DNA of 64,000 nucleotides. Source: CALECP01 sp964389925. GTDB lineage: Bacteria > Chloroflexota > Anaerolineae > Promineifilales > Promineifilaceae. A program made the translations under genes and the position numbers. A model generated the notes under the pieces. It had not been told where the DNA came from, searched no databases, and saw only the letters and a program-made list of their open reading frames with translations. The DNA lies in NCBI GenBank assembly GCA_964389925.1, contig CAYMGE010000020.1, positions 9,072-73,071 of the forward strand, in the 5' to 3' direction. Shown here in pieces: positions 43,066 through 55,500 of the stretch; position 1 is the first letter of the stretch; every line of letters starts with the position of its first letter.

Positions 43066-43659
43066 ATGGTATTTGGCAACAAAGCGTGTGCGATTCCGGA
43101 CGGACTTGTAACAGATGAGTTTTTGATTCGGCCGTTATTGACAACCGATGTCGAATTGGACTATGCAGCCGTGATGGACAGCAAAGAAATTCTGCGCGTG
43201 TGGGAGCAGTCAGGCTGGCCAGAAGATGACTTTACAATAGCTGATAATCTCGAAGATTTGCAGCGGCACGAGCGACAGCACATCAATCGTGAAATTTACA
43301 CGTTTACGGTGATGAACCCGGCCGAAACAGAATGTCTCGGCTGCATTTACATCTGTCCAATCACGGCACGCTGGCTGACAAATGCCGAGACAACGCCGCT
43401 AGGGGAGCAAGATTGGCGGGACTATGAAGCAGCGATTCAGTTCTGGATTCGGCAGTCACGGCTGGCCGAGCAGATGGACAAGAAACTACTCACGCTCCTG
43501 CGCCCGTGGTTTGAACAGGTATGGGACTTTGACGGTCATTTCTATTTGACCAATGAACAGTTTGAGCAGCAGGTCGCTTTATTTGAGGAAGCGGACTTAC
43601 AGTTGCAGATGGAAGTCAAGCTGCCAAAAGTAGCGGCGAAATTTCTTGCCTATGCGTGA
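43066..43659 (+). CDS. GNAT-like N-acetyltransferase
   Basis: The product is 197 aa. The N-terminal part resembles a GNAT fold (DEFLIRPLLTTDVELDYAAVMDSKEILRVW; YTFTVMNPAETECLGCIYICP). The acetyl-CoA loop (usually R/Q-x-x-G-x-A) is not obvious, since WIRQSRLAEQMDKKLL sits in its place. The remaining part (LRPWFEQVWDFDGHFYLTNEQFEQQVALFEE) is helical. Activity is uncertain. Candidate -10 elements TATAAA/TACAAT lie at 43025-43038. Confidence 0.6.
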   Translation: MVFGNKACAIPDGLVTDEFLIRPLLTTDVELDYAAVMDSKEILRVWEQSGWPEDDFTIADNLEDLQRHERQHINREIYTFTVMNPAETECLGCIYICPITARWLTNAETTPLGEQDWRDYEAAIQFWIRQSRLAEQMDKKLLTLLRPWFEQVWDFDGHFYLTNEQFEQQVALFEEADLQLQMEVKLPKVAAKFLAYA

Positions 43660-43771
43660 CGCGCTGCGCGTTGAATGGAATAACGGCGCACCTTGTCTTG
43701 CACAAGCAGTCGCGGGTGCGGCACGCTTCAAAGATGGGGCTGGTCGTCACGGCGACTTTGAGAACATTTAA
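43652..43771 (+). CDS. 39-aa ORF, possible gene remnant
   Basis: The ATG at 43652 overlaps the end of the GNAT gene; the stop TAA is at 43769-43771. The translation (RVEWNNGAPCLAQAVAG, then ARFKDGAGRHGDFENI) looks protein-like rather than random and could be the C-terminal tail of a lost gene. No family was recognised. Confidence 0.2.
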   Translation: MRDALRVEWNNGAPCLAQAVAGAARFKDGAGRHGDFENI

Positions 43772-44481
43772 TCGGCCCGCTTTTTTCCAGAGACGTAAAA
43801 GTTGAGGTTGTTTGTTTTGCCATCGGCCGAACATTCCTCCACTAGTTCAAATCCCGCTTCCTGCAAAAGCGAGCGCGTCGCCGCATGATCGAGATAAGCG
43901 ATGTAGCGCATACCGTTTCCGCCGCGTTTCCAATCGACGAGATAATCGTTTGGTTCGACATCCTCGGCCGATAGCCCCACCGCAGCCCAATCGATCACCT
44001 TCTTGCGTAAACGTTCGCTCTGCATGAATTGAAAGGTGCTGATAACCAATCGGCCGCCATCGCTCAGATGATCGCGTATCTCGCGCAGTAAGTTGACGCG
44101 ATTTTCATGACTGGGAATATGATGCAAGGCAGCGATACAGGCAATGCCATCGAACGTGCCTAGCCCCTGTAAAGGATGCGGGGTCAGCAAGTTGCGCTCG
44201 TGGAAGCTAGTTGTTCCCAGCGTGCGCCCTTCGTCGAGGAGGGCATTGCTGAAATCGACCCCTGTGTAGTGGCGGATACGCTGATGTTTGAGCAGATAGC
44301 GGCCGAGACGACCATCTCCACAGCCCACATCGAGAAATGTGTCACACGGCTGAGGCAGACTATCCATAACAAATGCAAAGCCGTGCCAAGGCGAACTGCG
44401 CGTTGAGGAAAAATGTTTCGCAAAACGCTGGTAAAATTCGTGATTAATTGTGACGAGACGTTGGACAACTTCTTTTTTCAT
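43768..44481 (-). CDS. Class I SAM-dependent methyltransferase (TRM9-like)
   Basis: The product is 237 aa. The N-terminus (LVTINHEFYQRFAKHFSSTRSSPWHGF) and motif I (DTFLDVGCGDGRLGRYL) match the tRNA wobble-uridine methyltransferase-like (TRM9/Alkbh8-type) group of bacterial methyltransferases. Further motifs: YTGVDFSNALLDEGR, FDGIACIAALHHIPSHENRVNLLREIRDHLSDGGRLVISTFQF, RYIAYLDHAATRSLLQEAGFEL. The true substrate is not established. It is divergent from the TrmH-family gene. Confidence 0.8.
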   Translation of the reverse strand: MKKEVVQRLVTINHEFYQRFAKHFSSTRSSPWHGFAFVMDSLPQPCDTFLDVGCGDGRLGRYLLKHQRIRHYTGVDFSNALLDEGRTLGTTSFHERNLLTPHPLQGLGTFDGIACIAALHHIPSHENRVNLLREIRDHLSDGGRLVISTFQFMQSERLRKKVIDWAAVGLSAEDVEPNDYLVDWKRGGNGMRYIAYLDHAATRSLLQEAGFELVEECSADGKTNNLNFYVSGKKRAD

Positions 44482-44519
44482 ATGTGGGACAGGGATGCCT
44501 GTAGTACGTTTTACGAATA

Positions 44520-45245
44520 ATGATAACCAGCACTGATAATAGCAAAATCAAATATGTGGCGCGACTACAAACAGATCGTCGTTTTCGCTGGCGGGAACGG
44601 GCGTTTGTTGTTGAGGGAGAGCGTAACGTGCGAGACGTGATTGCCTATCACCCCCCCACACTGATACTGCATACAAGCGCGAGCAAGCCGCCCACAGCCC
44701 CGGCTTTCTCCATCGCCGCCCCGCTTATGCGCCGTATCAGCGATGTCGAAACACCGCCCGGTATCCTTGCCGTTATGCCATTTCCCCAACTTACTTTGCC
44801 ATCTGAGCCAACGCTTCTGTTAATTCTGGATGGTGTCCAAACACCGGGCAATATGGGAACAATGCTGAGAACCGCCGCCGCTGCGGGGGCAGATGGGGTG
44901 TTGCTTGCGCCCGGTTGTGTTGATCCGTTTAATCCAAAAGTCGTGCGTGGTGCGATGGGGGCGCATTTTCGCTTGCCGATCCAGAAGATGGGATGGGGTG
45001 AGATAGCGGGAATTGTGAGTGGAATGCAACTGTGGGTCGCATCGGCTGCGTCTGCCACCGCTTACACCGCGGTTGACTGGCGAAAGCCCTCCGCGCTTAT
45101 CATTGGGAATGAAGCGAATGGCCCCTCGACAAAGGCGTTGCAGCTAGCAGAGGGGGTGGGGATTCCAATGGCGGCCGATGTCGAATCGCTAAATGCAGCG
45201 ATGGCGGCCGGCATCATCCTATTTGAGGCGGCTCGCCAACGCTAG
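44520..45245 (+). CDS. TrmH/SpoU family RNA 2'-O-methyltransferase
   Basis: The product is 241 aa. An N-terminal substrate-binding domain (SKIKYVARLQTDRRFRWRERAFVVEGERNV) precedes the SPOUT knot: ILDGVQTPGNMGTMLRTAAAAGADGVLL (motif 1), LIIGNEANGPS (motif 2) and IPMAADVESLNAAMAAGIILFE (motif 3). It methylates a ribose in rRNA or tRNA; 23S rRNA is the usual target of this subgroup. It starts with ATG at 44520 and overlaps the convergent sensor-like gene by 4 nt (CTAG). Confidence 0.9.
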   Translation: MITSTDNSKIKYVARLQTDRRFRWRERAFVVEGERNVRDVIAYHPPTLILHTSASKPPTAPAFSIAAPLMRRISDVETPPGILAVMPFPQLTLPSEPTLLLILDGVQTPGNMGTMLRTAAAAGADGVLLAPGCVDPFNPKVVRGAMGAHFRLPIQKMGWGEIAGIVSGMQLWVASAASATAYTAVDWRKPSALIIGNEANGPSTKALQLAEGVGIPMAADVESLNAAMAAGIILFEAARQR

Positions 45246-46351
45246 CTCGGTTGTAATTCAGGCTCTAAGAGGCGAGCGCGGATAGCCTGACGATTTTTCA
45301 ATTCGTCCGAATTCATGCGTGTCACAACTTTAATGCTGTTCAATGAGTCGAGCAGCTCATTGCTGATCTCAACCGCATCATTGAACATTTTCTTTTGGCG
45401 TGCATCCAGCGACCGCTGTAAACCGATCTCGAGCAGCCGCATTTTGCTTTTGAGTTCGAGAACCTGCGGCTGGATGTCATAGCGGATGTCATCCATCACG
45501 TCTGCTTTGAGATTGGCAGACTCTTGTAGTGTCTGATTGACCTTGCGAATCTCTTCAGTCTGACTTGCCACAATTTGCTGCAAGTTTTCACGCTGATGCA
45601 ACAACGTGCGTTGGCTATCTTTGAGAGCGTTCTCTGTCTGGCGGCGACGTGCAACCTCTGCCTGTAACGTTTGATTTGCGCTTGCCAACTCAATAGTACG
45701 AGCAGCAACTCGCTCTTCGAGTTGGGCCTGAGCCTCTTCTAAGCTGTGGCGATGATTTTCCTGTTGCAAACGCAATCTGAAAAGGTGCATATATGTACGG
45801 GTACGAATTCGATTGACAAGGGTAGCGGCGACAATTGCCATCACTATCCCAATTGCAAAATGCAACCAAGCATCGGCAATGCCATAGCTAATCGCAATAA
45901 ATAACCAGCCAAAAAATGCACTACCAACAGTTAGCCAATACCAAAGCGGCGAAAGAAAAAACGCACCGACTGCAACGATGACCAGCAAGATATTTGAGCT
46001 TTGCAGTGGATCGCCCGTGATGGCGACGTGTAACAAGCTGTTGATAAGCGCGATGACACCAAACAATCCCGCCAAACTGTGCGCTGTGTTTGCAGAAAAT
46101 TTCCCTCCGCGCAACAGCGCATAGATAAGGAAAAATATGAGCGATGAGATTGCCGCGACTGGAACCAGTACCGCCTGAAACTGTGATTCGAGCAGGATAA
46201 AATGGGCGACAGCTAGCGCAAGATAGAGACCGCCTAGACTCGCAGCGGCCGATGGCAGTGATTGAATTAGGTTTTCAGAAAGCGCAGTTTGGATGTCGAT
46301 CGATGTCGGTTCATAAGGACGAACATCGGCCGATGTGATCATGTTATTCAT
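45242..46351 (-). CDS. Membrane protein with coiled coil and degenerate histidine-kinase DHp-like end
   Basis: The product is 369 aa. Five to six transmembrane helices (~40-180) are followed by a long coiled coil (~190-275: LEEAQAQLEERVAARTIELA and onward). The end resembles the dimerisation region of histidine kinases, but where SHEIRTPL is expected it reads MDDIRYDIQPQ: the phospho-acceptor His is absent. No ATPase domain follows. It may be a receptor part that controls a separate partner, or a decayed kinase. A TCGGCCGA lies in its first codons. Confidence 0.55.
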   Translation of the reverse strand: MNNMITSADVRPYEPTSIDIQTALSENLIQSLPSAAASLGGLYLALAVAHFILLESQFQAVLVPVAAISSLIFFLIYALLRGGKFSANTAHSLAGLFGVIALINSLLHVAITGDPLQSSNILLVIVAVGAFFLSPLWYWLTVGSAFFGWLFIAISYGIADAWLHFAIGIVMAIVAATLVNRIRTRTYMHLFRLRLQQENHRHSLEEAQAQLEERVAARTIELASANQTLQAEVARRRQTENALKDSQRTLLHQRENLQQIVASQTEEIRKVNQTLQESANLKADVMDDIRYDIQPQVLELKSKMRLLEIGLQRSLDARQKKMFNDAVEISNELLDSLNSIKVVTRMNSDELKNRQAIRARLLEPELQPS

Positions 46352-46544
46352 AGCGTACCTCTACACGCAGATTATCCGACGATCATTACAAACTATATTT
46401 CCTTCCCAAAACCTTTTGTACTAACGACCTAAATTTGGTGAGGCAGTTTCTGCGAAATAAGTCAGGTGAAAATCGGGGGTTTTGCCCTCATAAATCACCC
46501 GAAACAAAATACACGGAAATATATGCTCAGGTACTTAACATGAG

Positions 46545-49500
46545 TTAATCACTTTTGATAGATCGTCTGAGCATAACCCAAGTCGTTAGCAACATAACGA
46601 GACTGAGCGCCAGCCAAACGGTCTCAGTTGAGGTGCTTGTCTCGGCCGATCCCAACCCCACCATCGTCGCACCCGGCGCGAAGAAGGCAAAATCAACCGT
46701 CAAATTGACATTCCCATTGACCCGACCCGCTGGTGTTGCATCCACCTCAGTGGTTGGTTCGTCCAAGCGTCCCAGCGAGACACGGTTTGAAGTTACACCT
46801 TCACTTTGCGGTTGTGTCGTGTCGATGCCATTCTCGTCGGCCGTGTGATCACTTCCGTTATCACCACCGCCATCTCGATCTTGCGCTGAGAAATATGGCA
46901 CATCATTCCCCTGATCCCACAAACTGCCGTCGCTCTGGAAATTGGTCGCAGGGATGTGAATGTAGTACTCACCTTCTGGCAGCATATCGAACAGATAGTA
47001 TCCATTGACCGTTACTGTTGTCGTAATCAGCGTATCATCGTTGAGATTAAAGACGTTGTCGCCGGTATCGCGGTAAAGCTGTACGGTCACGCCATTGATC
47101 CCGCTTTCATCCCCGTCAAATATACCATTGTTGGCGTTGCCGGCCGCACCACTGTCATCCCAAATCAAGTTGCCAATTGCCAGCGGTTGGAAAACACCGA
47201 AATCGACCGTCGGCTCGCGCTCACTTGCGTCGAGCGTGATGGGGACACTTTCGATGCCGTCGGAGATGTCATCATCCCCATTGTCATCCGTTGCCGTGCC
47301 ATCGTCCGCCCCTTGCCCAACGCTGCTGATTGCGCCCTCATACGTGCCACCCGTGCCAAAAACGCCGCCATCTTCCCAGTTGCTGCGCTCTAGTCTGACG
47401 ATGTAACTGCCAGTGGATAGATCGGTGAATTGGTAGAAGCCCGTGATCGTCGTCGTTGCCGTGATCGGTTGACCTTTCTCATTGAGAACGTTGCTGCCTT
47501 TCTCATCCAGCAACGCGATTGCAATCCCTTCAATGCCCGATTCACCATCGTCCTGAACGCCATTCGCATTGTCGTCAAACCAGACGCGGTCGCCGAGTTC
47601 GGCCGATGGCGTATTTGGACTTAGCGTAAACCCAAAGTCAATCGTCGGATGATCGACATCGGTGACAGTCACAACCGTGCCAGACGGGTCGTGGCTCATG
47701 TTGTCATTCGTTGCAGGATCATTGTCGCTACTAATCAACGTCCCCGATGGCACATAGCCAACTGGTGTGCCGACTGTCACCGTATAAGTCGCATTGGCTG
47801 ACACAGTAATCGTGTAAATACCATTTGCGTCTGTCACGCCTGTGTAGATCGTGCCATCTGCGCTGGTTGCTGTCACAGTTGTGTTGGTCACAGGTGTTGT
47901 CGCGCCCGTCAGTGCGTTGCCATCGCTGTCATCTTCAATCCAAACATAGTTGCCAATCTCGACGGTTTGGTAGAAGCCAAAATCGACGGTCAGGTTGGTA
48001 TCGTTGTCAGTGTCGCCGTCGTCGATCGGTTCTGTGCCGACGGTCAGGCTGATAGCGGTGCTGACGACACCGTGACCGCTCAGGGGTGCGCCGTTGTCGT
48101 CTGTATTGCTGGGGTCGTCGTCGGGATCGGCCGATCCCACCGTATTCTGCCACCCCGCCAACACACCACCATCATCAAAGTTACTCTGCGCCACCTGCAC
48201 GACGTAATCTCCATCCATCAACCCATCAAAGCGATAGTCGCCTGTCGCCCCGCTGAATACGAGGTCTAAATACTCATCGACACTCGGCGTAAATGCGTTA
48301 TCTCTGTCTGTGTCGCGGTAGAGATAGAGCAGCACATTGGAAATCCCTAATTCGCCATCATCTTGCTGTCCGTTGCGATTGTCATCATGCCAAATGCGGT
48401 CGCCCACCGACACACCAAAATCTTCACCAAAGTCGTAGCGTGCCGCTTGGTCACCCGATGCTATCCTGATTGTATTGAACGCATCTGTGCCATCCACGAC
48501 ACCGCCATTGCTGCCGAGAACTGCGCCCGTTGAAGTATAGGTAACAGGTTGCGTCTCAGTCAGGGCGTAATCGCCGGGATTGAGGCCTGTGAAGATGTAG
48601 AAGCCATCCTCATCTGTCTCGGTCATGACATTGACAGGCTCGCCAAAAATATCGTTGCCTTGCAAACGGATAGTAACACCGGGTAGTCCAGCCTCATCGT
48701 CCTCAAAGACAACATCTTCATCAACATCGTGCCAGACATAGCCAGAGAGTGTCGCCTTGCTGATCAAGACAGTGTTGGTGTGGTCGTCGCTGTTGTCCTG
48801 TTGGGTGACTTCATCACTCGTCGTGCTGACGGTAGCGACGTTGTGCAACTGCTGACCGACAAAATCGGCATTGGTCGTAATCGCAACGGTCAAGGTGATG
48901 ACATCCATTTCGCCAGAGGCGAGCGTACCAAGTCTGCCCCATGTCAACGTTTGACCGTTTTGGGATGAGATGGCAGGGGTTGCGCTGACAAAGGTGACAC
49001 CTGTGGGCAGCACGTCGCTGACGCTGACATTTTCGGCCGATGCCGTCCCATTATTCCCATAGCTCAACGTATACGTGATCGTCTGCCCCAACCCCGTCGT
49101 CGCGGGGCCGTCTTTGAGCAGATACACGTTGGTCAAGCTGCCCACATACGTCACCGCATCATCATCATTGTTCGTCAAGTCGGTTTCCTGCCGATCATTG
49201 CTGATCGTGGCGAGATTGAGCAGTGTTTCGTCTTCCTGACCCGCGTTGATCGTCGCCACGACGCTCAGTTCGCCCGTTGCGCCGACCGCCAAATCGCCGA
49301 TATTCCACGTCAGAATCACGGGGTCATTTGCGCCACCTGTGCCGCTCGTGCTGGTGGGGGCGGGATCGGCCGAAACAAACGTCACACCCAACGGCAACAC
49401 ATCCTGCACGACCCCGTTGATCGCATCCTGCGGCCCATTATTGCCATAGCGCAACGTGTAGGTCAGCGTGTCGCCCACCAACGCCGTCGCTGTGTTGACC

Positions 49501-52500
49501 TGCTTTTCGATGTACAGGTCAGTCATCCGCACATTGATGCGGTCGCTGTCGTTGTTGTTGTCATAATTGGTTTCAGGCGTGGTCGTCTGAATGGCGACGT
49601 TGTTGTTTATCGGGTTTGCCGTCGCAGGGTCATCGACGCGCACGCGGAAAGTGAATTTGGCTCCTTCGCTCATGCGGAACGTCGTTGTCCAGCTACACAG
49701 TTCAGGTGTTTGGTACAAATCGCTCGTTTGGAAGTTGGCACGCAGTGCAATCGTCGGATATGTCGCTACGTCGAGTGTGGACAGGTTGATTCGGCTGCTG
49801 GCATCGGCCGATACACCCGTAAAACCCGCAATCGGGGATAGGCTTTGGTCGAGAATATCATAGGTGATAGCGGTCTCATCAGGCAGCGTTTGCTCGACGA
49901 TCAGATAGCCCCAACTGCTCAATTCTCCCGCGCTTGGATAGAGGTCGGTTGGCGTAATCAGCGGCGAAATCACATTTGCAGGTGTTTGATACCCGTCATA
50001 AAGGTAGATGGCTGGCACACCATCCCCGCCAACTGCCAGCAAGTCATTCGTGCCATCTCCGTTATAGTCGGTTGGCAAAAACGTCTGCTCAAAGCTGTGT
50101 GTGTTGTAGATGACGGGGTCGCCAAACACGCCGTTACCATTCCCATAATGCATCAGCACCGAACACGACTCACCGCCGCTGACCAAATCGGTAAAGCCGT
50201 CTCCATTGAGGTCAAGCGGCGTGATGCTGTCGAGATAGTCGCCACCTCGACAAGTCGTAAACGCAGTGGTGCTAATGAGGCTAAAACCACCGCTGCCGTT
50301 GTTGCCATAGAGATAGACGGTATCGTTGCGGACGATGAATACATCGCTATCCCCGTCCGCGTCATAATCGGCGACTTCCGGACGTTCCGCGCTCAGATAA
50401 GTGTGCCCCGTGAATGGGGTTGTGCGTGTGAAGTTCCCCGCGCCGTCGTTAATGTGTAGTTCGCTCGTCGTGGAGCCAAGCGCATTGCCACCGATCAAGA
50501 TGTCGAGATCGCCATCGCCTTCTGCGTCGATTGCGGCGGCATGATAGGCTCCCGTGAAGTTGGTCGGGAAGGTTCCTGTTCCGTCTACGCCATCGGCAAA
50601 GGTCAACTGACCGTCGCCATTGTTGATAAATGCCTGTACGTCAAAGTCGGGTGTGTTGATGAGAATGAGGTCATCGTCGCCGTCGTTGTCGAAATCGGCC
50701 GAAACCGCCCGAATCGTATTGACCAAATGGGTCGCCACATCGCCCGGATCAGCGATTTGTGTATACGTCCCATCCCCATTGTTGCGATAGACGCGATTTG
50801 CCTCGCTCGACGACAACGCTGCGACCAAGTCGAGATCGCCGTCTGCGTCGATGTCGAGAGTGGTCATCGCGTTTAGGTTTGAACTGCTAAGGGTAACGAT
50901 GTTGCTGTAGGTGTAGCCACCCGCACCATCGTTGAGATACTGCCCAATATTCCGCTGATCGCTCAGAATGGGGTCGGTGTGTCCGTTGCCGTCCATGTCA
51001 GCCTGCATTCCGAGAAATGATTCATCAGAGTTGTTGGCAAAGGTGTTATCGCTACTGCCTGCGTCAAACTGTTGGTCTTCGATAGCGAGACAGATGTTGC
51101 CGTTGTTGCTGAGATAGAGTTCGTTGTTGCCAGCATAACCAAGCACGATGTCGAGAACGCCGTCGTTGTTGAAGTCGGCCGTTGCAATCGAGCGCGTGCC
51201 TCTGTTGCCAAAATCGTTGAATTCGGCCGATTTCACAAACGCCCCCTGTCCATCATTCAAAAACAACTCATTCAAATACCCATTGGTCAATCCATCCCCC
51301 GTTAAGACATCGGCATCCCCATCCCCATCCGCATCAAACGCCTCAATCGCATAAGTAAACGTCTCGCCACCAAAAATCTCCTCACTACCGAGCGTAAAAT
51401 TGCCACTGCCATCGTTGATCCACAAGTGATTAAACTCCTCACTATTGGAATCACCGTTGCCAACGGCGACATCGAGATCGCCGTCCCGATCCACATCGAG
51501 TGCCACGATTGAGCGTGAGGCGGCATCACCAAACGTATCGACAACCGTGATTGTGCCGTCCCCATTATTGATATAGAGCGCGTTTTGACCCGATCCAGCA
51601 ACGGCCACATCGAGATCACCATCGCCATCGGCATCAAACGACTCGACTGCCCACGTATCGCCAGAGGGCAATGTGACCGAGCTTGCGATGTTTATAAAGT
51701 CAGTTCCTTCGACAGTCGTGCTAAAGTTGCCCGCGCCATCGTTGAACACGAGTTGATTTTGACCGTGATTGGCGAAGAGCAAATCTTGATCGCCGTCACT
51801 GTCCGCGTCGAGCGCGGCGACACCATACCATTCGTCAGATGGCGCAAAACTGCTCTGGAAGCTGAAGTTGCCCGACCCATCGTTGAGCAAAACTTGCCCT
51901 TCCTCATCACTGTTGGCAACCGCGAGATCGAGGTCACCGTCGTTGTCCGCATCAAACGCGATTACGTCAGTCGCCTGTGATTTTGTGATCTGATCGATGA
52001 GGACGGGTCTTGTGCCATCGAGGTTGAGATAAACCAAGATGCCTGTCGCGTTGCCGACGACGAGATCAGGGAGGCCATCGTTGTTGAAATCGGCCGCAAC
52101 CACCGCGTTCGTAATCTGCGCCCCATCATCGTTAAAGTTACGCGAACTGCTGTAGCGCGTCGGTGGCACAATGTTGGTTAGACGACCTTGTTGCCAGTCG
52201 GTCGCCGTGCTTTGATTGAAGAAGGTGCTGGGTGCGGGGAGTGGGCTTTGGAAGCGCACGTCAAAGCGAGTCGGATTGCTCTCTGATGGTGAGAACGAGA
52301 CGAGCGATCCCTCTGGCACTTGCAGCGAACTCGGCACATAGCTCGTCCCATCGGGGATGATTTCGCTAATCACGACATCTTCTGCATCGATGTTGCCGAT
52401 GTTGCCATATTCGATTGTGTAGGTCAGGATGTTGCCCGCCTCTGTCCAAAAGTCATCGCCCGTCTCAGCATCGACAACCGACTTGTTGACAAACAGATCG

Positions 52501-55500
52501 GTGCGATAGACGCTCACGCTACTGTCGTCATAATTGTTGCCGAGAAATTCCTCAGCGGGATCACCATCTTGATAACGGTCAGTGATAATGGCGGCATTAT
52601 TTTCAAGCGTCGTGCCGTCTGCCACATCGCTGTTAATCGTCACGATTAGCTGGAATGAGCCTTCCGCACCCGGTGGCAAACCGACGCGCCGATAGAAGAG
52701 CGGGTCACTGACATCGCTGTTGTTGCCGAGATACCAGGTCATCGTCCCCTGATCGAAGGTGACGGGAACGGGGTCGCTGTAAGCTGCGTTGCCGCTGTCG
52801 TGATCGACGGGGGAAATGCCGTTGCCATTGCTGTCGATTAGCTCGACGACTTCAAAGCTGTGGCTGTCAAACGTCACGCCAGCAGGTAGCGTTTCAGTGA
52901 TTTTGACCCCATAGGCAGTTTCTGGCCCCGTGTTGGCAAATTCAATCGTGTAGATCAGCGTTTCGCCCGGTGCTGTGCCGGGAAAGCCGCCTTCGATGGA
53001 GCCGCTTTTTGTCAGGGCAAGATCGAGGCCGGGTACGCGGGTGGTGGCATCGGCCGAATTATTCGTCACATCATCATCGACTGTCTCACTATCAATCGTC
53101 ACGTCGTTGGTCAGGGCAGCTCCCGCTGGCGGCGTGGTCGCGTCGATGGGGTTGACCAGTTGGGTCGTGATGGCGATGTTAAACGGCCCTGCATTTCGCA
53201 GCAGGTCGCCCACCGCATAAGCGATATGCACCACGTCGATGCCGCTCGGATCGGCCGTCCAGCCATTGTTGGTCGGGTTGCCAATCTCAAATGTTGGCAC
53301 ATTGGACGGGGCGTTGTCATGATAGTAGGCGGTCACACCCGCAGGCAAACTGTTGCGGATAAAGCTGACATCGACGACATCATCATTGTCCCAATCGGGC
53401 AGCGTGTCGATCAGGTATACGCCCATCGCGTCCGCGTTGTTTTTGTTCAGATAGGTGATCGTCCAGTTGACAAAGGCGCCCGCTTCGGTGAAGGCGGGAA
53501 CGGTCTTGAAAACGGTTGGATCGGGGAAGGGCAGCCGTACAGAAGCGTCATCGCTGTTGGGATGTACGTCCACTTCGGGGGTATCGGTGCTGGTGGTGAT
53601 GGTGTTTGTCAACGTGTCGCCCGGATTGCCGCTGTTGACGATGGCTTGATAGGTGAAGAAGATGCTGCCAGAGTTGGCGGGGAGCAAGCCAGCGGGCTGC
53701 CCCGTCTGTTGGATGGCGTTGCCGTTAGCAGCCGACCAGACGAGCGTGCCACTGCCGACTGGCTCACCAATTGTGTAGCCGCTGGTCAACATTTGGACGC
53801 TGTTGCTGACATAGCTCATGCCGGGTGCGAGAACGTCGCTGATGAGGGTGTTTTCGGCCGAAAATCCCCCTTCATTGCTCAAACGAATCAGATACGTCAC
53901 TGTGTCGCCGACGTTGGGCTGGGGATTATCGGCCGATTTGATGATCCACAAATCGGGGTTCTGTACCTCAACCGTATGGTCAGAGCAGACATAGACCGTC
54001 CCATTCACATTGGTCGCCGTCCCGCAAACGTTGTTAGTCAAAAATGTGCCATTTGGTGCAGAATCAGCACGCGCCGTAATGGTGATGCGCCCGCCTTCAA
54101 GCGTCGCCAAATCGCCACCGCGATAGTCGTCCGCGATGCGGAAGATCAGCGTCGTCGTCCCGTCGGGATTGTTGATCGTCTGTGAGGGGACGCTGCCCGT
54201 TGCAATGCCAGATGCGCCGTTGGCAGTCGCCGCCGCGTTCCACGTATGGGTCGCGCTGACAAAGCTGACCCCTGCTGGCAAAACGTCTTCGATCACGACG
54301 ACATCATCGGCCGAACCCGAATTGTTGTAGTAGTCGATATACCACTCAAAGTCAGCTCCCGCCACGATCACGTCTGACCCCGTTTTGGCTAAATACAGTC
54401 CCGGTGTCTCCTCAATCGTCGTGCGAACCTCGTTGCCAATTGCCTGTAAAAGCTCGTTGGAGAAGATCGCCGCTTCGTTGAAAATCAACACACCCGCATT
54501 TGAATCGACTTGTGCCGCGCCGCGATCTTCATCATTGCGGACAAAAAAGCTGACGTTGCGCGTGTCGTTGATCGGGAATTGGGGTGGTGAAACGGATTGG
54601 TCATCGACGAGCCATGCGATCCACGTCGTTTGCTCTCCGAATGGGCTTGTCCAGCGTTGGGTTCCCGCGTCGTAGGTGGCGGGGGTGAAGTGGGTGGCGA
54701 TTTCGGCCGAATCAAAGCGATCCACCACCGACAACTCCAACGGCAAATCGGGGAACGTTTTATCGGTCACATAGACCTGCTCCCCATTCGGCCCCGTCGC
54801 ATAATCAAACACCATGCGGTCAGGAATCCGATCCACGACAAACGTTCCCGTCGTTGGGCCGTCCCCGATGTTGTTAAACGTCAGACGATATTCCAAATCG
54901 CCACCACCGGGAATCACATCCAGCACATCCTCTTTGAACACCTGAATTTGACCCGTTGAGATGATTGTGCCAGTCTTGGAGGCAGAGGCAGACGACGGCG
55001 TGCAGAGCGAGCCGCTGGTCGGCTCACCCGTCAACGTCGCGTCAATGCTGTAGCGTGTGTCATCCAACACACCCGCTGGCACAGACAGTTGCAAATCGAC
55101 CGTCTCGCTCGCCCCCGCTGCCAGCGTGCCGACATTGATGACGATGCGCCCATTCGTTGGGTCAAACGTCTCGATTGTGCCGCCGCTCGCCGTCACAAAG
55201 TCGAGATATTGCAGCGCACCAAACACCTCAACCTGCGACCATTGCAGTTCAATCCGCGCATTGGCAACGCCGTGCGCCACGCCATTTTGAATCAGGTTTT
55301 CAACCTCCACGCTGTAATTGACGATGTTTGACAACTGCTGAACAGGGTCGGGCGAGAGCGTGATGTTGCTCTGATCGATGTTGAGCGTCGCGGTATCGGC
55401 CGCCACAATGGTCAGTTCGGGGTCAGTCGCGTAGAGATCGAGCGGGACGGGTGTGCCGCCACCGAAGGGTTGTCGGCCGAAGGCATAGAAATGCCCCACA

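Noticed and set aside
46545..46570. ATCACTTTTGATA near the end of the giant gene as a copy of the IS607 right end
   Set aside because: It is part of the last codons of the surface protein, the match is short and no other element part is present.
53160..54185. 341-aa open frame and others opposite to the giant surface gene
   Set aside because: They lie wholly antisense to clear DUF11 modules and have no ribosome-binding sites or recognisable domains.
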